A stretch of 64,000 bases of DNA, taken from assembly GCA_905221605.1 (NCBI GenBank), contig CAJNDS010002383.1, forward strand, positions 234,091 through 298,090, written 5' to 3'. Both the position numbers and the translations under genes were made by a program. Numbering within the stretch: position 1 is the stretch's first letter; every line of letters starts with the position of its first letter. The stretch comes from Symbiodinium natans. Taxonomy: Eukaryota > Sar > Dinophyceae > Suessiales > Symbiodiniaceae. This document shows positions 1 through 10,756 of the stretch, piece after piece. Below the pieces are notes generated by a model that was given only the letters and a program-made list of their open reading frames with translations, made no database searches and had not been told where the DNA came from.

Positions 1-1047
1 CTCTGAAGTGTTGGCTCATGACGTAAACCATCCCGCCCCCATCTCTACTCTAGGTAGGTCTTGGGGGTTTCGAGCCCCCATCTCCCCTTCTGAGGGGGAC
101 TCTCCAATAGTAGCATGCACATCGTGGTTGGTTGGGTAGGCGGCAGGGAGTCGCCTCGCCGGGCTTGCGGGAGTTTCGGGATCGAGGGTAGTGACAGATG
201 ACGTCTCCAATTGAAGACGTTTTCGGTAGGGCATGTGTTAAAGAAATGCTTTCCTGTTGGCCTAGCCATTCCTCTACGTTTCCTCTAAGCTCTTCAGTGC
301 AAGTCCCTACAACACAAGGCAAAATGTCTTGCAGAATGCTCTAAAGAAGTATTCAACCTGTTTCCGAAGGAAGACGGACGCTTCGCCTGCTTCCTCCTCG
401 ACGAAGCGGCTTTTGCCGAATATGCTCGGATCCTCTCGCAGGAAGACAGGGGCGCATGATGTCTCGTGGAGGCCTTTCAGGCACTTTAGGGCCCTCTTGA
501 GGTGTGAAGGTTGGGGTGTTCCCCCTTCTGCTAACAGTCCTTCGGGATTATAATCCCGATTAAGGACTGTTTGCAGAAGGGGGAATATCCCCACGTAAAG
601 AAGCAAAGAAAGCTCTTTGACAGCCTGGACAGCAGTCACAAGACTGTTTCACAGCTCTCGGGAGGACGGAACCGCGTGGACCCTAGTCCGCACTTCAGGT
701 GTTCGACGTGGTTGAAGTAGGTATCAACAAGACTCTCCAGACATGCGAGGCATTTTAGGACAAAACAAAAAAGAATGCCGGAAGGAGGGTGCCAAAACTG
801 GGTGCTAAAAGAAACTCAAGTACAAGGCCAAACCCATCCGGCTGTGCGGAGGATTGGTCTGGGAGGGGGAAGGGTGGGAGAAGGGACAGTCTGTGTCGAG
901 GGCGGGCTGCGTGGAGGCGGGGAAAGGGGGCAACGTCCGCTTGTTTAATTATAGTGCTCCGCCGACATCCGAAACGAAGGTTGCACCCTTTCTGGGTTGG
1001 ACGTGCCTCCAAGAAGGACATGTCTATTGCCGCCGCCGCCATCTCAC
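1..1047. other. Intergenic or intronic DNA, no gene recognised
   Basis: No reading frame here resembles a known protein family, and the open frames are short and overlap on both strands. The only structured item is a terminal-inverted-repeat element at 511-593. The last ~20 bases abut the donor site of the minus-strand exon that ends at 1,048, so this end is probably intron. Confidence 0.4.
511..593. repeat. TIR element, family A, copy 1
   Basis: The two arms are near-perfect inverted repeats. The left arm runs TTGGGGTGTTCCCCC then CTGCTAACAGTCCTT. The right arm is its reverse complement (AAGGACTGTTTGCAGAAGGGGGAAT). Only ~20 bases separate the arms, so the unit is a short hairpin-like MITE. 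The same arms recur at 2,258-2,358 and 21,519-21,645, with single-arm relics at 13,137-13,203 and 34,748-34,770. Confidence 0.7.
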
Positions 1048-1203
1048 CTTCGGAGCAGATCAGGCATTCTCTATACTCCCCTTGGAACCTTAATAAAATT
1101 CATAGTCTCCTCTTGGGTTTTATATAAGCAAAAATAAACAATAATTCCCAAGGGGGATATAGTTCTGGACATCCGGAGCGGGGCTCAGGCTCAAGGGCCT
1201 TGT
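1048..1203 (-). CDS. Host exon, cysteine-rich, interrupted by an inserted element
   Basis: On the minus strand an acceptor (TGCGCAG) at ~1,204 is followed by coding sequence to a GTGAGA donor at ~1,047. If the 92-bp element at 1,071-1,162 and one copy of its 4-bp duplication are removed, the remaining 60 nt read without a stop through EPEPRSGCPECLICSE. The closely spaced cysteines (C-x2-C-x2-C) resemble a zinc-binding segment. The product is not identifiable from one exon. The frame closes only when the element is spliced out, which supports both the exon and an intron role for the element. Neighbouring exons were not found. The gene lies on the same strand as the other host exon candidates. 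Confidence 0.4.
1071..1162 (-). mobile_element. Introner-like TIR element, copy 1
   Basis: A 92-bp unit begins CTATATCCCCCTTGG (minus strand) and ends CCAAGGGGAGTATAG, which are inverted copies of each other. It is flanked by a direct duplication AGAA (1,067-1,070 and 1,163-1,166), a probable target-site duplication. It lies inside the coding exon described for 1,048-1,203 and its right end supplies an AG. A homologous element forms a 107-bp intron at 15,051-15,157. AT-rich interior, no coding capacity. Confidence 0.6.
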
Positions 1204-1581
1204 CTGCGCAGATGCATCCTCTGAGTAAGGGGCTTCGTCAGTGCTACGGACTGCACCTCCGACGAGCACCCCATCCAGGTTCCATGTGAAGCTTCGGATA
1301 TGACTTTCCGGAAAGAGCTGACATGAGACCTGCGATTTTACACATGACTAAGGCCGGAGAGGCCCAACGCAGATCAAGGCCGATACGTTCACGTTCCACT
1401 GCCCTCTTTCCTGTATTCTCATAAGATTGCTGCCGACGAAGAGGATATTATGAATGACCAGGATGATTTTGCATGGCTTGGAGCGACCCTTGGCACTTGG
1501 CACGGTACTTGCGACAACTCCTCTAGAATCTAGAAGATACAGTCTATTCACTATGTACAGTATTTCTCAATCAATACACAG

Positions 1582-1586
<5 letters not shown>

Positions 1587-1614
<28 letters not shown>

Positions 1615-1647
1615 ATATATATACACATATATATATATGTATATATT
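1587..1647. repeat. TA/CATA microsatellite
   Basis: Alternating TA with interspersed CATA units. Confidence 0.9.
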
Positions 1648-1786
1648 AATATTAAAAAAAGAGAGACCTTCACCGCCTCAACCCTTGAAGCCACGGAAGC
1701 CTACAGAACTGGAAGGTTCGAGGCCTGGAGCTGCCACACCCTCCAGTGGCTCGAGTCTTCCCTACGTCTTCTTGCTAGATGGCTGC

Positions 1787-1918
1787 GGGTTTAGGGTTTA
1801 GGGTTTAGGGTTTGGGGTTTAGGGTTTAGGGTTTAGGGTTTAGGGTTTGGGGTTTAGGGTTTGGGGTTCAGGGTTTAGCCTGCAGCTCAGGAAGTTGGGG
1901 GGGGGGGGGGGGGGGGGG
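1787..1918 (+). repeat. Interstitial telomeric tract TTTAGGG plus G homopolymer
   Basis: About twelve TTTAGGG units with TTTGGGG and TTCAGGG variants to 1,878, then an unrelated linker and a 22-base G run (1,897-1,918). Confidence 0.9.
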
Positions 1919-2027
1919 CGGGCGAACTCCATTCCTTGGACCCCAAACCCTACACACACTCAACCTTAACCCCAGGCCCAAGCCTCAAGCCCTACGCGCC
2001 CGCGTGGCAGGCAGGAGACTGAGAAAC

Positions 2028-2029
<2 letters not shown>

Positions 2030-2068
<39 letters not shown>

Positions 2069-2140
2069 ACACACACACAAAATGAAAGAATGAAACACAG
2101 CAAGAAAGAAAGAAAGAAAGAAAGAAAGAAATAAAGAAAA
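2030..2140. repeat. AC and AAAG microsatellites
   Basis: (AC)n at ~2,030-2,079 followed by (GAAA)n at ~2,104-2,140. Confidence 0.9.
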
Positions 2141-2257
2141 GAAACTAACAAACAACCTTTTTTGCGAAGGGCGGACGGCCTCAATTTCAACTGAGGAACG
2201 GAGAAGGGGGCTGAGACTTGCAGCTTCGGTTTGACTCGGTGTGACATACACAGCAAC

Positions 2258-2358
2258 TTGGGATGTTCCCCTGTATACTAACCGTACTTAATAGGGATTA
2301 TAGTACCGCCTCTCAGAATCCCTATTCAGGATTGTTAGTATACAGGGGGAACATCCAA
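2258..2358. repeat. TIR element, family A, copy 2
   Basis: The left end TTGGGATGTTCCCC, followed by TGTATACTAACCGTACTTAA, is mirrored by GTTAGTATACAGGGGGAACATCC at the right end. The unit is ~101 bp with a unique centre. The arms match family A at 511-593 and 21,519-21,645. Confidence 0.75.
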
Positions 2359-3052
2359 AACAGCAAGGGGTTTACGTTTAAGCTTCAGCCAATGCGGCAA
2401 GTTTTGCTTGCTGATGTTCAGTTCTTTTGGCAAAACACGTTGTTACTGTTTGCAAAACAAACTCGAGAAGGATATGTGGCGGATCTATCCGGTGGAGTTC
2501 TGGTGCCCCGGGGTCTGCACATCGTGCTTCTTGCAAGCCCACACCGTGGTCGGCGCGTGACTGTTTCATACCGGCCCGATTCCGATGCACATTGCCTTAA
2601 ACAAAACTCGCGCACAAGTACTTTGGGGACTTAGGAAGCACAGGTCCAAAGCGTTCGAATAACACGTTTAGGCTTAGGCGTTGGATGCTGGCGTCGGATT
2701 TTTGGGTTCAGCGGATCAGGTGGGGGCAGCAGCTATCCATTTTGACACTTGCCCACAACAAGATCGGATCAATTTGGGGTCCGCAGAGGCAGGGGCTAGG
2801 CGAGGGGGGACTTCGTGCCTGCGCTCTGGTAGGCACAATTGAAACTTCAGTTCTCCGTGTAAAGATCTCAGCAGAATGCAGGAGAAGGAGGACTCCGGGA
2901 CACTAGAGGTGGGGAAGCAGGAATTCCCCATGGACATCTATGGAACCTCGAGGCGAATAGTGACGATGTGCCAACAAAGCCTCAGCTGCAACCTCGAAGG
3001 ACTTTGGCTCCAGTTTACGGCGGATGGCTTCGATGATCTTTGGTGGAGCTGA
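2359..3052. other. No gene recognised
   Basis: A plus-strand frame runs through the family A element and on to 2,634, with antisense frames over the same bases. None looks like a protein family, and crossing a MITE argues against a real gene. Nothing else is visible here. Confidence 0.4.
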
Positions 3053-3251
3053 GGGTTTAGGGTTTAGGGTTTAGGGTTTAGGGTTTAGGGTTTAGGGTTT
3101 AGGGTTTAGGGTTTAGGGTTTAGGGTTTAGGGTTTAGGGTTTAAGGTTAGGGTTTAGGGTTTAGGGTTTAGGGTTTAGGGTTTAGGGTTTAGGGTTTAGG
3201 GTTTAGGGTTTAGGGTTTAGGGTTTAGGGTTTAGGGTTTAGGGTTTAGGGT
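3053..3251 (+). repeat. Interstitial telomeric tract (TTTAGGG)n, ~200 bp
   Basis: About 28 nearly perfect TTTAGGG units, with one TTTAAGG variant. This is one of the two longest tracts in the window. Unique sequence lies on both sides, so it is not a chromosome end. Confidence 0.95.
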
Positions 3252-5899
3252 GAACCAAGTCCAACTCACAGTGTACCCCCGGCAAACCTGAAGGCCCGAG
3301 AGTGAACCTAGATCTCCCACCCTGTGCGCGCTTTCTCCGAGCGCGTTGGCATGCGAGCTAAAACGCTGGCATCCTCAATCCCGGGAGTCATTGGCAAACC
3401 CTGAACTGGCAAACCCCTGAATTCTACGCTTGACGTGAGCCAACCCTGAGCTGTTGTGCTAGGCTCGACTGTTCTCGAACAAGGGCACGTTGTTCGGGGA
3501 GGGTCTGATCCACATGCAGGATTGCCCGGCTGCGTTGGAGGTTGCAACATACCAACTGCCCAGAGAAACACTCTCAGCGGAGCACCCGCACTTCCTCAGC
3601 AAATGCTTCAACAGTCAACAGCCTGCAGGCCGCGCCCGCGTGCGGCGCCAAGCAACACCAACCAGGTAATTAGGGCATTTCCTCGCGACTTCAGGAATTA
3701 GAGGGGAACTTCCCATGTTGAAGCTTTCAGACGTGATTTGAACTCCGCAAGCTCTGCAGGCTCTGCACACTCTCGGACAAAGGAGGCAACTGAGGCGAGC
3801 AACGGCTCAGGGTCGAAAGCAGCATAGCGAGCAAAAAGCCTACCCTTGGTTGAAACCCACGGAACTGGACCCCCGAGTGACCGTCTTCTCTGTATTGGAG
3901 GGTCAGGGTTGTTCGGCTTTCCCCATGCTTATTCTGAGCCGAAAACACCTCCAACCTGAAGCCCTGAAAACATGGCATTCAACACCATGGGAGCCTCTTG
4001 AGTCCCTCAGAAAGTCCCACGGTCGATGCGGTGATGGGAGTTTCAAGTGCAAGGATTTTGAGGGGGTCGCTTGGGTTTCTCCGCGTTTCTCCTTGGAGTT
4101 GCAGTCTGAAGCGGTTGTTTGAGCTTTTCGGATCTTTTGGGGGGGACTTGCATCTGTATCGCCTTGAAACCTGCGCTCAAAATCCGGACTTTGCGCAAGA
4201 GGCACCCAAGCAGGACAGTTCAACACCACGCCACTCGCACTTGTGGAACCTGGAACCTCTGAAGCGAAACCCTTCTTGAAATGTGCCAAAGCATCAGACG
4301 CAAGGCCCAAAAGGCTCTAGAGTCCCAGCGCCATGCCGGAGCCCTACTAGTAACGACCCCGAAGCCCTATGGCGTGGTGGCGAGACCGGGCACCGTGCTC
4401 GAGTGTAATGCGTCCTGGTGATGGGGGTTCGGCGGTGTAGGGCGTAGAGCTGGGATCGGTCAGCTTCCACCAGGGATGCGGCTGCCATGCCAAACTCCCC
4501 AAGTCCAGTTACACACCTTTCATATCACAAAATATAGCACCATATTACTCAAAGGAAGCGAGGGAAGAGCCCTGCCAACAGCAGGTCCAGGTCAAGTCAA
4601 CCTGAAGCTCCGCTGGGGAGGTCTGAGCGTGCACCGCCTTCTACGTCCACACACAAACGCATGTCCGAACCTTTCATGATGTGACTTCCACGCCAATCTA
4701 CGCCACACGGCCCCTTGTCGAATCCATAGTTTCGCCACACCACAGCGATGACAACAGGACCCTCTCCTGCTTGACTCGCTCGTCAACGCTCGATTCATCT
4801 TCTCCGGTGCAGCCTCAGATGCTTTGCGGGTTGCAAGTCGCACTGTCGAAGGTCTTTTTAACAAGCATCAAATTCTCAGCATCTTTGTGCGTTCTCAAGT
4901 GGGTTCGGATGGGACAGTCTCAAACTGCTCTGCAGTTCGCCGCGCTGCGTTGGGCAGCACCGCGATGTTCCTGGGGCCACCGGCCGGCTCGAATCGATTC
5001 TGGTGCGACACCTGCGTTTACCATCTTAGCGCTGGCTTGTGGCTTGGGGCTGGGGCTCGCAGGCTACCGAAATGGCTTCCGCAGCATTGTATCACATGTG
5101 CAGCTAGGGTCTTCATGGCCATTTGCCATCAACAACGTCGATTGCGCACATCCTTCCTGGCGATGTGACCTACTTCAGCAGCATTCGCACGTCACACCAC
5201 TTCACCTTTGCCTATCATTGCCGGCTTCTTCCACTGTCGATGCGTCAACCGTGCCGGCTTTGCCATTTTTGCAGGAGGTGGCTCCCAGAGGCTCAAATTT
5301 CCCTACACCCTCAAAACATCCCTGAACCCTAAACCCTAAACCCCTGAGCACGGACCATTCCCAGACAGCCCAACCTTGCCACGGCGCTCCACACCCGGAT
5401 GGCCTTGGATGAAGGGGTTTACTGGGGGGGTAGAAGGGGGGGCATAAGGGGGGGTTCAAGGGGGGTGGCCTGGGGACCTCCTCTAAGGGAACCTGTTGCC
5501 TGGTGTGATCAAGGAGGGCATTCGAGATCATTCGAGTAGCGCAGGTGCGAAGCACGAAGCCTGAGATATGCCATTTGTGCGATCTGAGCCTGTGACATAT
5601 GGGGCTTATGCCTTAACATAGCCCCCCAAAGAGTAGGATCCCCTTATAGTAAGGACCCCAATAAGGTACCCCTATTTTGGAAAGTCGACTCTTTGGATGT
5701 AACTCAGGACCTACTGGAGGGAAGAAAGCGATATGATATGCAGAATGCGAACGTTACAGGCAACCAGTAGTTCAATTACCCTCATGCCCTTGCGACTATT
5801 TTTGCTTGTCTTCCCCATGCGCAAAGACACACCAAAGAGCGTTGGATGCAGAGGCAAAACCATCAGCCCTGTACCTTCAACCCAAAAAAACTCTAAACA
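3252..5899. other. Non-coding or undetected exons
   Basis: No product is recognised. Open frames at 3,903-4,310 (minus, 135 aa, basic and serine-rich) and 4,681-5,325 (plus, 214 aa) are the longest, but neither shows family motifs. The first could contain an exon. A short CCCTAAA patch lies at 5,323-5,344. The stretch 5,609-5,700 resembles the core of the family B inverted-repeat elements (GTAAGGACCCC, AAGGTACCCC). Confidence 0.35.
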
Positions 5900-5962
5900 A
5901 ACCCTAAACCCTAAACCCTAAACGCTAAACCCTAAACGCTAAACCCTAAACCCCAAACCCCA
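5900..5962 (-). repeat. Interstitial telomeric tract CCCTAAA
   Basis: About nine CCCTAAA units with CGCTAAA and CCCCAAA variants, opposite in orientation to the tract at 6,110. Confidence 0.9.
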
Positions 5963-6083
5963 CACCCCGAGACCGCTGATTCCCGACGGGTGACTTTGGA
6001 AGCGCTCGAGGGCAGCAAGGATGGCCTGCTTCCGAGCCTGCGGTGCTGAGGAGCCACGCGACGTAAACTTGAACTGGGAATAT

Positions 6084-6292
6084 GGGGGGGGGGGGGGGGG
6101 GCTTACGATGTTAGGGTTTAGGGTTTAGGGTTTAGGGTTTAGGGTTTAGGGTTTAGGGTTTAGGGTTTAGGGTTTAGGGTTTAGGGTTTAGGGTTTAGGG
6201 TTTAGGGTTTAGGGTTTAGGGTTTAGGGTTTAGGGTTTAGGGTTTAGGGTTTAGGGTTTAGGGTTTAGGGTTTAGGGTTTAGGGTTTAGGGT
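6084..6292 (+). repeat. G-run and interstitial telomeric tract (TTTAGGG)n
   Basis: An 18-base G run (6,084-6,101), then about 26 perfect TTTAGGG units at 6,110-6,292. The tract is directly followed by a family B element. Confidence 0.95.
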
Positions 6293-6302
6293 CCTATGAA
6301 TA

Positions 6303-6402
6303 TGGGGGTTTCCGAAGATAGGGGGACCCTTTTGCGGGTTCCTATGATGAGGGTTCTACTATTTTGGGGGTATCTTAAGGGTACCACTATTTGGGGAGAT
6401 AC
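6303..6402. repeat. Family B short element (diverged TIRs)
   Basis: Begins GGGGGTTTCCGAAGATAGGG and contains the family core GGTACCACTATTTGGGG. The right inverted end is poorly conserved. Related copies are at 10,030-10,132, 12,089-12,190 and 21,778-21,887. Confidence 0.5.
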
Positions 6403-6409
6403 ACATTTA

Positions 6410-7630
6410 CAGTTCGAAGCTGAGCAAAGTGTGGCGTTCCTTTGCTGCCGTTGTATGTCTGCGGCGCTTGTTGCTACGTCCGTTGTGTTTTCTGTGCTGA
6501 TGTCTCCTAATTCTGTTGTGTTGCGTATAACTGCGATATGTCTGTTCCACTGAATACAAGATTATGAGCTGCTAGTGTATTTGTATTGTTTTCAGTGTGT
6601 GGCACTACTTAACACTAATAAAATGGAAAATGATTTCGTTGATAACAATTTTCTTGTTGTTGGTGTATATATGCTTGATTTTGAGATTGAAGGTGTCGCA
6701 CCTTGGCTTGGTTTGTAAAACTACTTCCGCAAGGGCATTCTATCACTTGACAGAGTTTTCTTTGTGCTTCACGCGATAAGTTTTTGCTTGTTCCTTTCTC
6801 CTCTCCGGGCTCTCTTTTGGCCACGTTTTAACCTTGTCACAGAACTTCCCTGTTTTCCAATGATAAACTCGCTTTTGTTCTTGTATATGCTTCTTGTTTT
6901 CTTTCGCCCATTCTTTTTTGTATTCTTTCCGCTCTTCCAATGACACAACAGGACGCTTTACAGCATTCAAGTCGGGGTTAAGTTGCTCAAAATAATCCCG
7001 TTCAACTTCTCTCGCTGCTACACTACTTTCACAGCATCGGGTTTCAAGTTCAACCATCTCCCAATTGTTCCAATCGAACCGGTTATGAGACTTGTTATTT
7101 GGACGTATACACTCCTTCTTTTGTATAGACTTCCATGCTGCAAAGTCGGTTGTGTGTCCTACATTTACACTGTTTATATTTGTATCCTTACAAACAATCT
7201 TTTCAACATGTGTATTGCCATAATCTATTGGGTTTCTTTGCATAATACCTTCTAATATACTATTCAATGATCTTTCCTGTTTAACATGTTATATTACTTT
7301 TTGAAGGAATCAAATACCTTTAACCCCATGTCGCGAACCTCTGCTTTTTGTTCCGACAGTAATGTTATACAGACCTCGACCGGCATACCGGTAGAATTAA
7401 GTGTAGCATTGGCAGGCTTGACTTCAGTAACACCTGTCTGTTAATGAAGCACAAGGGTATTCAGGATATCATTTAGAACCGAGTTGATTTTGAAATTGAA
7501 GGGCATAATTGGTGTCAGAAATTCCTCCATCTGCCTCACCTGATGCTTGATGTGGGTAATAAAGGTGACAGAACCTTTTGTCGCAGTAGTCTAACCTATA
7601 CTTGGACTTCCTGGCTTGTAAAAAATGCTG
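6410..7630. other. AT-rich island, possible foreign insertion
   Basis: Base composition drops visibly to AT-rich between GC-richer flanks, and telomere-like or MITE repeats are absent inside. It encloses the GIY-YIG-like fragment at 6,743-7,267. Integration from a large DNA virus or a mobile intron is an inference from composition plus that fragment. No second coding region was recognised within it. Confidence 0.4.
6743..7267 (-). pseudogene. GIY-YIG homing-endonuclease-like fragment
   Basis: A 174-aa minus-strand frame. The N-terminal part has VGHTTDF, matching the second half of a GIY-YIG nuclease core (YIG-STTDF type). The middle has NWEMVELE, C-C-ESS and AREVERDYFEQLNPDLN, the usual helix pattern after that core in GIY-YIG proteins of algal giant viruses and mobile elements. 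The C-terminus is the typical K/E-rich tail with repeated KEYKKEWAKENKKHIQEQK-like units. The first half of the catalytic domain (the GIY strand and arginine helix) is missing upstream, and the YIG tyrosine and isoleucine are replaced, so nuclease activity is unlikely. It sits in an AT-rich island, unlike its surroundings. The most likely origin is transfer from an algal large DNA virus or a homing intron. Family assignment is reasonably firm; donor is inference. Confidence 0.55.
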
Positions 7631-7865
7631 AGCCCGGGAAAGGGGATTAGCTGGTGCTTGACTTAAGCCTGAACCCCAACCCCAATGACTAGAAAGCCGC
7701 CTTCAATAATCGCCCAAAGCCGAGTAGCCCAAACCACTACGAAAATGGCACGTGGAGTACGCCTACCTCCCTGTAGGTGCTCATACTGGGACAGCAGCAG
7801 GGAGAATCTGAGCTAGAGGTCGGGGAACCGAAGTCGAAGTTGAAACAAGCTTGGGCCTTTGTTGG

Positions 7866-7919
7866 GGTTTAGGGTTTAGGGCTAGGGTTTACGGGGTTTC
7901 GGGTTTAGGGTTTAGGGTT
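7866..7919 (+). repeat. Degenerate telomeric tract TTTAGGG
   Basis: Several TTTAGGG units with GCTAGGG and TTTCGGG variants. Confidence 0.8.
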
Positions 7920-8989
7920 GCGGCCCCCGTGGGTTTAGAAGTCGAACGGTTGAGGCCCTGGACTCGCACCTCATCGGCTATCCAGGGCTTCTCGACTTCT
8001 GATGCCTTGCTCACCACCTCCGCGTTTATGGCGTAGCTGTTCTTGAGGGCTTCTCGGGCTGTCGAGATATGTTTGGAACTACTTGTAGTAGATGCCTATG
8101 CTGCCTTCTGCATAGCCTGCCGCCGCTCCTGACCTAAGTCGGGCGTCTTGAGAATGTAGAAGCAGACTCGATAGTTCAACAAGTACGAGCTTATCATCGC
8201 CAAGGGTGAACGTTTGCGCATGCGCGGCTCACTCCCAAAAACCTGAACCATTTAATCAAAGCCTGATCCAGTACCACTCCACATTCTCAGCTAACGCAAT
8301 GGCTCTCCGTTGCTTGGGATTCCGGGTCTGGTTTCGGAGGATGCAAAAACTTCCATGAATCTCCGCATCAGCGGTTGGAAGAGAATGGCGAGATGGACAG
8401 ACTGCGGACAGACACGGACGAGATCAATTCGGGGCCGCCGTTGCAAGGCACCAGACCTTCACACCTGTTGCCGAAACCACAGCCACACACCGGAAAATGA
8501 TGGTAAGTGAACACAAATGATGCAAAAGCGCAAAAGCAAATAAGGCTGTGAGTCTCTGAGTCTTCGGAACTGATCGCCGGTTACAAGATGAAGAGCAGCG
8601 ACGCCGACTGTCAATCCCTCCAAGCCCCGCCCTCACCCCAGTGCTCCCGAAGGCACGGAGCGAGAACAGAATCCCAGAGAGGTTTCGGAAGAGAACGGGA
8701 GAGAGCCAACTATTGCGGTGTGCTTCTCCCATTGTGACCCAGCTGAAATCACTGTAGTGACGTGCAGAAGCTTGCTGCCGGAGTCTTAGGATGAAGTCCT
8801 TGTCAGCAGAGAGCAAAACCTTACCCCGTGGTGCAGATATGCGTAGCCATGCGTAGATGGTGTCGCGGTAGATTGCAAGTGAAAACGACGGACTTGCAAC
8901 GATGCACTCCCGGAGCCAAATCCGCAAATCTGCAAGGAACCTCCTGATACTTGAAAACTACAAATGGCCCATAAGTCCTAAATCAGGGC

Positions 8990-9022
8990 CCTACACCCTA
9001 AACCCTAAACCCTTAACCCTAA
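8990..9022 (-). repeat. Short telomeric tract CCCTAAA
   Basis: Four CCCTAAA-like units. Confidence 0.8.
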
Positions 9023-9164
9023 TGTCCTAAAACTCTTTAAACCCTCAGCCTTAAGCTGTGCCGAGCCTGACCGCAGCGGCACATGGGACCACACGGACCC
9101 GGCGGCTCCGTGTCCCCCGGAGGAATCTGGGAAGCAATCGATATCAAAGGATGCTTCAAAGGTC

Positions 9165-9250
9165 GGGGTTTAGGGTTTAGCGTTTGGGGTTTGGGGTTTG
9201 GGGTTTAGGGTTTAGAGTTTGGGTTTAGGGTTTAGGCTTTCGGGTTTGGG
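9165..9250 (+). repeat. Degenerate telomeric tract TTTAGGG/TTTGGGG
   Basis: About twelve units, half of them TTTGGGG variants. Confidence 0.8.
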
Positions 9251-10029
9251 GGGGCTCCGGAAATTTGAGTTTGGTCACCATGAAGACGAGTTTGTTGGCT
9301 TGAACAGGTTCGCGTGATTCAAGCGACGACGACACAGGTCTGCACGTGCACTCTTACAGGCGCGTTTTCTGAAGCTGCAGGACAGCAGGAAAAACTCGCA
9401 TGATGCATTCGTCAGAAAGGCCACATCGAATAAGTCTCTTCGCGTGACCAGCAAAACTTTTGAAACAAGTGACCATTGTCAAGTAGAACGACTCATTGTC
9501 AAAGGCTTTCCATGCTTTTCCAATCGGGTAATTTGCCGAGGCCGGAGTTCCTTTCCCCCCTCCGCATCGGTCAGGGGAGTCAAACATAGGCTTTTCCTGT
9601 GTCACCTTCTTCCCCTTCTTCCCCCCCTTGCCTGTGCCAGCCCACCCCTTCTCCTTCTTCTATGACCCCCTCAGCGCCATCATCGATGCTACTGTATTTT
9701 CGTAACGTAGCCGTATGCCATGCATGTGTTGCAGGCAGCATTAAACCCTAGATCTTAAACCGCCCCGGCGCCCTCGCCGAAGCAGCCTCGCGCTAGCTGT
9801 TAACTTATTATGCTCCCTCCAAAATCTGAAAGGCGCCGCTTGGAGGAGAAAGTTAAAAAAAGTGCTATTCGTTTGCTTGATAGAAGTCGTAGCATTGTTG
9901 ATTGCGCCGCGCACTTGTCTTGCCGTGGCCCAAGGACAGCGCACAAGCAGCAGCAGAGCGGCAGCAGACAGAAAGCAATGCGCGTTGCAAAGCAAAGTCC
10001 AGCCTGCCACATGCTGCTCCCAGTACACA

Positions 10030-10132
10030 TGGGAGTTGCGAAAAAAAGGGACCCCCAATATCCACCCCCAAATAGTAAGATTCCGTCATAACAAGGACCC
10101 CAATAAGGTACCACTATCTTCCAAAACCCCCA
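10030..10132. repeat. Family B TIR element
   Basis: Left end GGGAGTTGCGAAAAAAAGGG, right end TCTTCCAAAACCCCCA, which are imperfect inverted repeats. The core contains GGACCCCAATAAGGTACCACT, shared with 5,640-5,690 and 21,840-21,870. Confidence 0.6.
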
Positions 10133-10718
10133 CACAAAGTGATGAGGGTGGCACAAGAGCGGAACGAATGATGCTCATACGGGCTTTCTCCGCGCATCTG
10201 AACAAGAGCGTGCAGCACACGTCGTGCTATTTTAACACTCACTTCTGATTTTGGGTCACATGATTGTCGCGCTACAATTTTCCCAAACCAGGACTACGAA
10301 CCAAGAACCTGCTCAGGAGACACGTTCGTGACAGTCTTGGTTCCATTGGGTGAAACGTGCCGAGGCTCAATGTTTCCTTCACCGGTTCTGACCAAACAAA
10401 AAACTATTCCCTGCGCTCTCCTGAGGCTTAGGACTGCACCTCTATCCCCTCAAAACCGAGGTGTTTCAAAATTGATCTGCGAGTAACTCCAAACCAAACG
10501 CCCGACAACCTCCAAGGCCCTGTGGACACACCTAACGACTGGGGCATCGGCCGGTGGCAATTGCGCGTTGCGCGGTGGCTCACCTGCAAAGCTCGCTTCG
10601 GAGTCGATTCTGAGAGACCTACAGCAATGTTTCGACATGACTTTCAGGGCAACATCGTCCGAAGATGCTCCAATATGGTCCAAAACAGCTTTCGGCGGCT
10701 GGGGAAAAATGTGTATAA

Positions 10719-10756
<38 letters not shown>

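Larger units (their letters stand above)
1204..2257. other. Non-coding stretch with simple repeats
   Basis: No gene is recognised. The stretch holds a TA/CA microsatellite (1,587-1,647), a telomeric tract followed by a G-run (1,787-1,918) and AC and GAAA microsatellites (2,030-2,140). The open frames across the AC and GAAA runs are low-complexity artefacts. Confidence 0.5.

Noticed and set aside
3053-3251. CRISPR-like or chromosome-end array
   Set aside because: Units are contiguous heptamers without spacers, and unique sequence lies on both sides, so it is an interstitial telomeric tract.
4681-5325. 214-aa plus-strand frame
   Set aside because: No domain, odd composition and antisense frames of similar quality; the length is within what chance can give in a window of this size and GC content.
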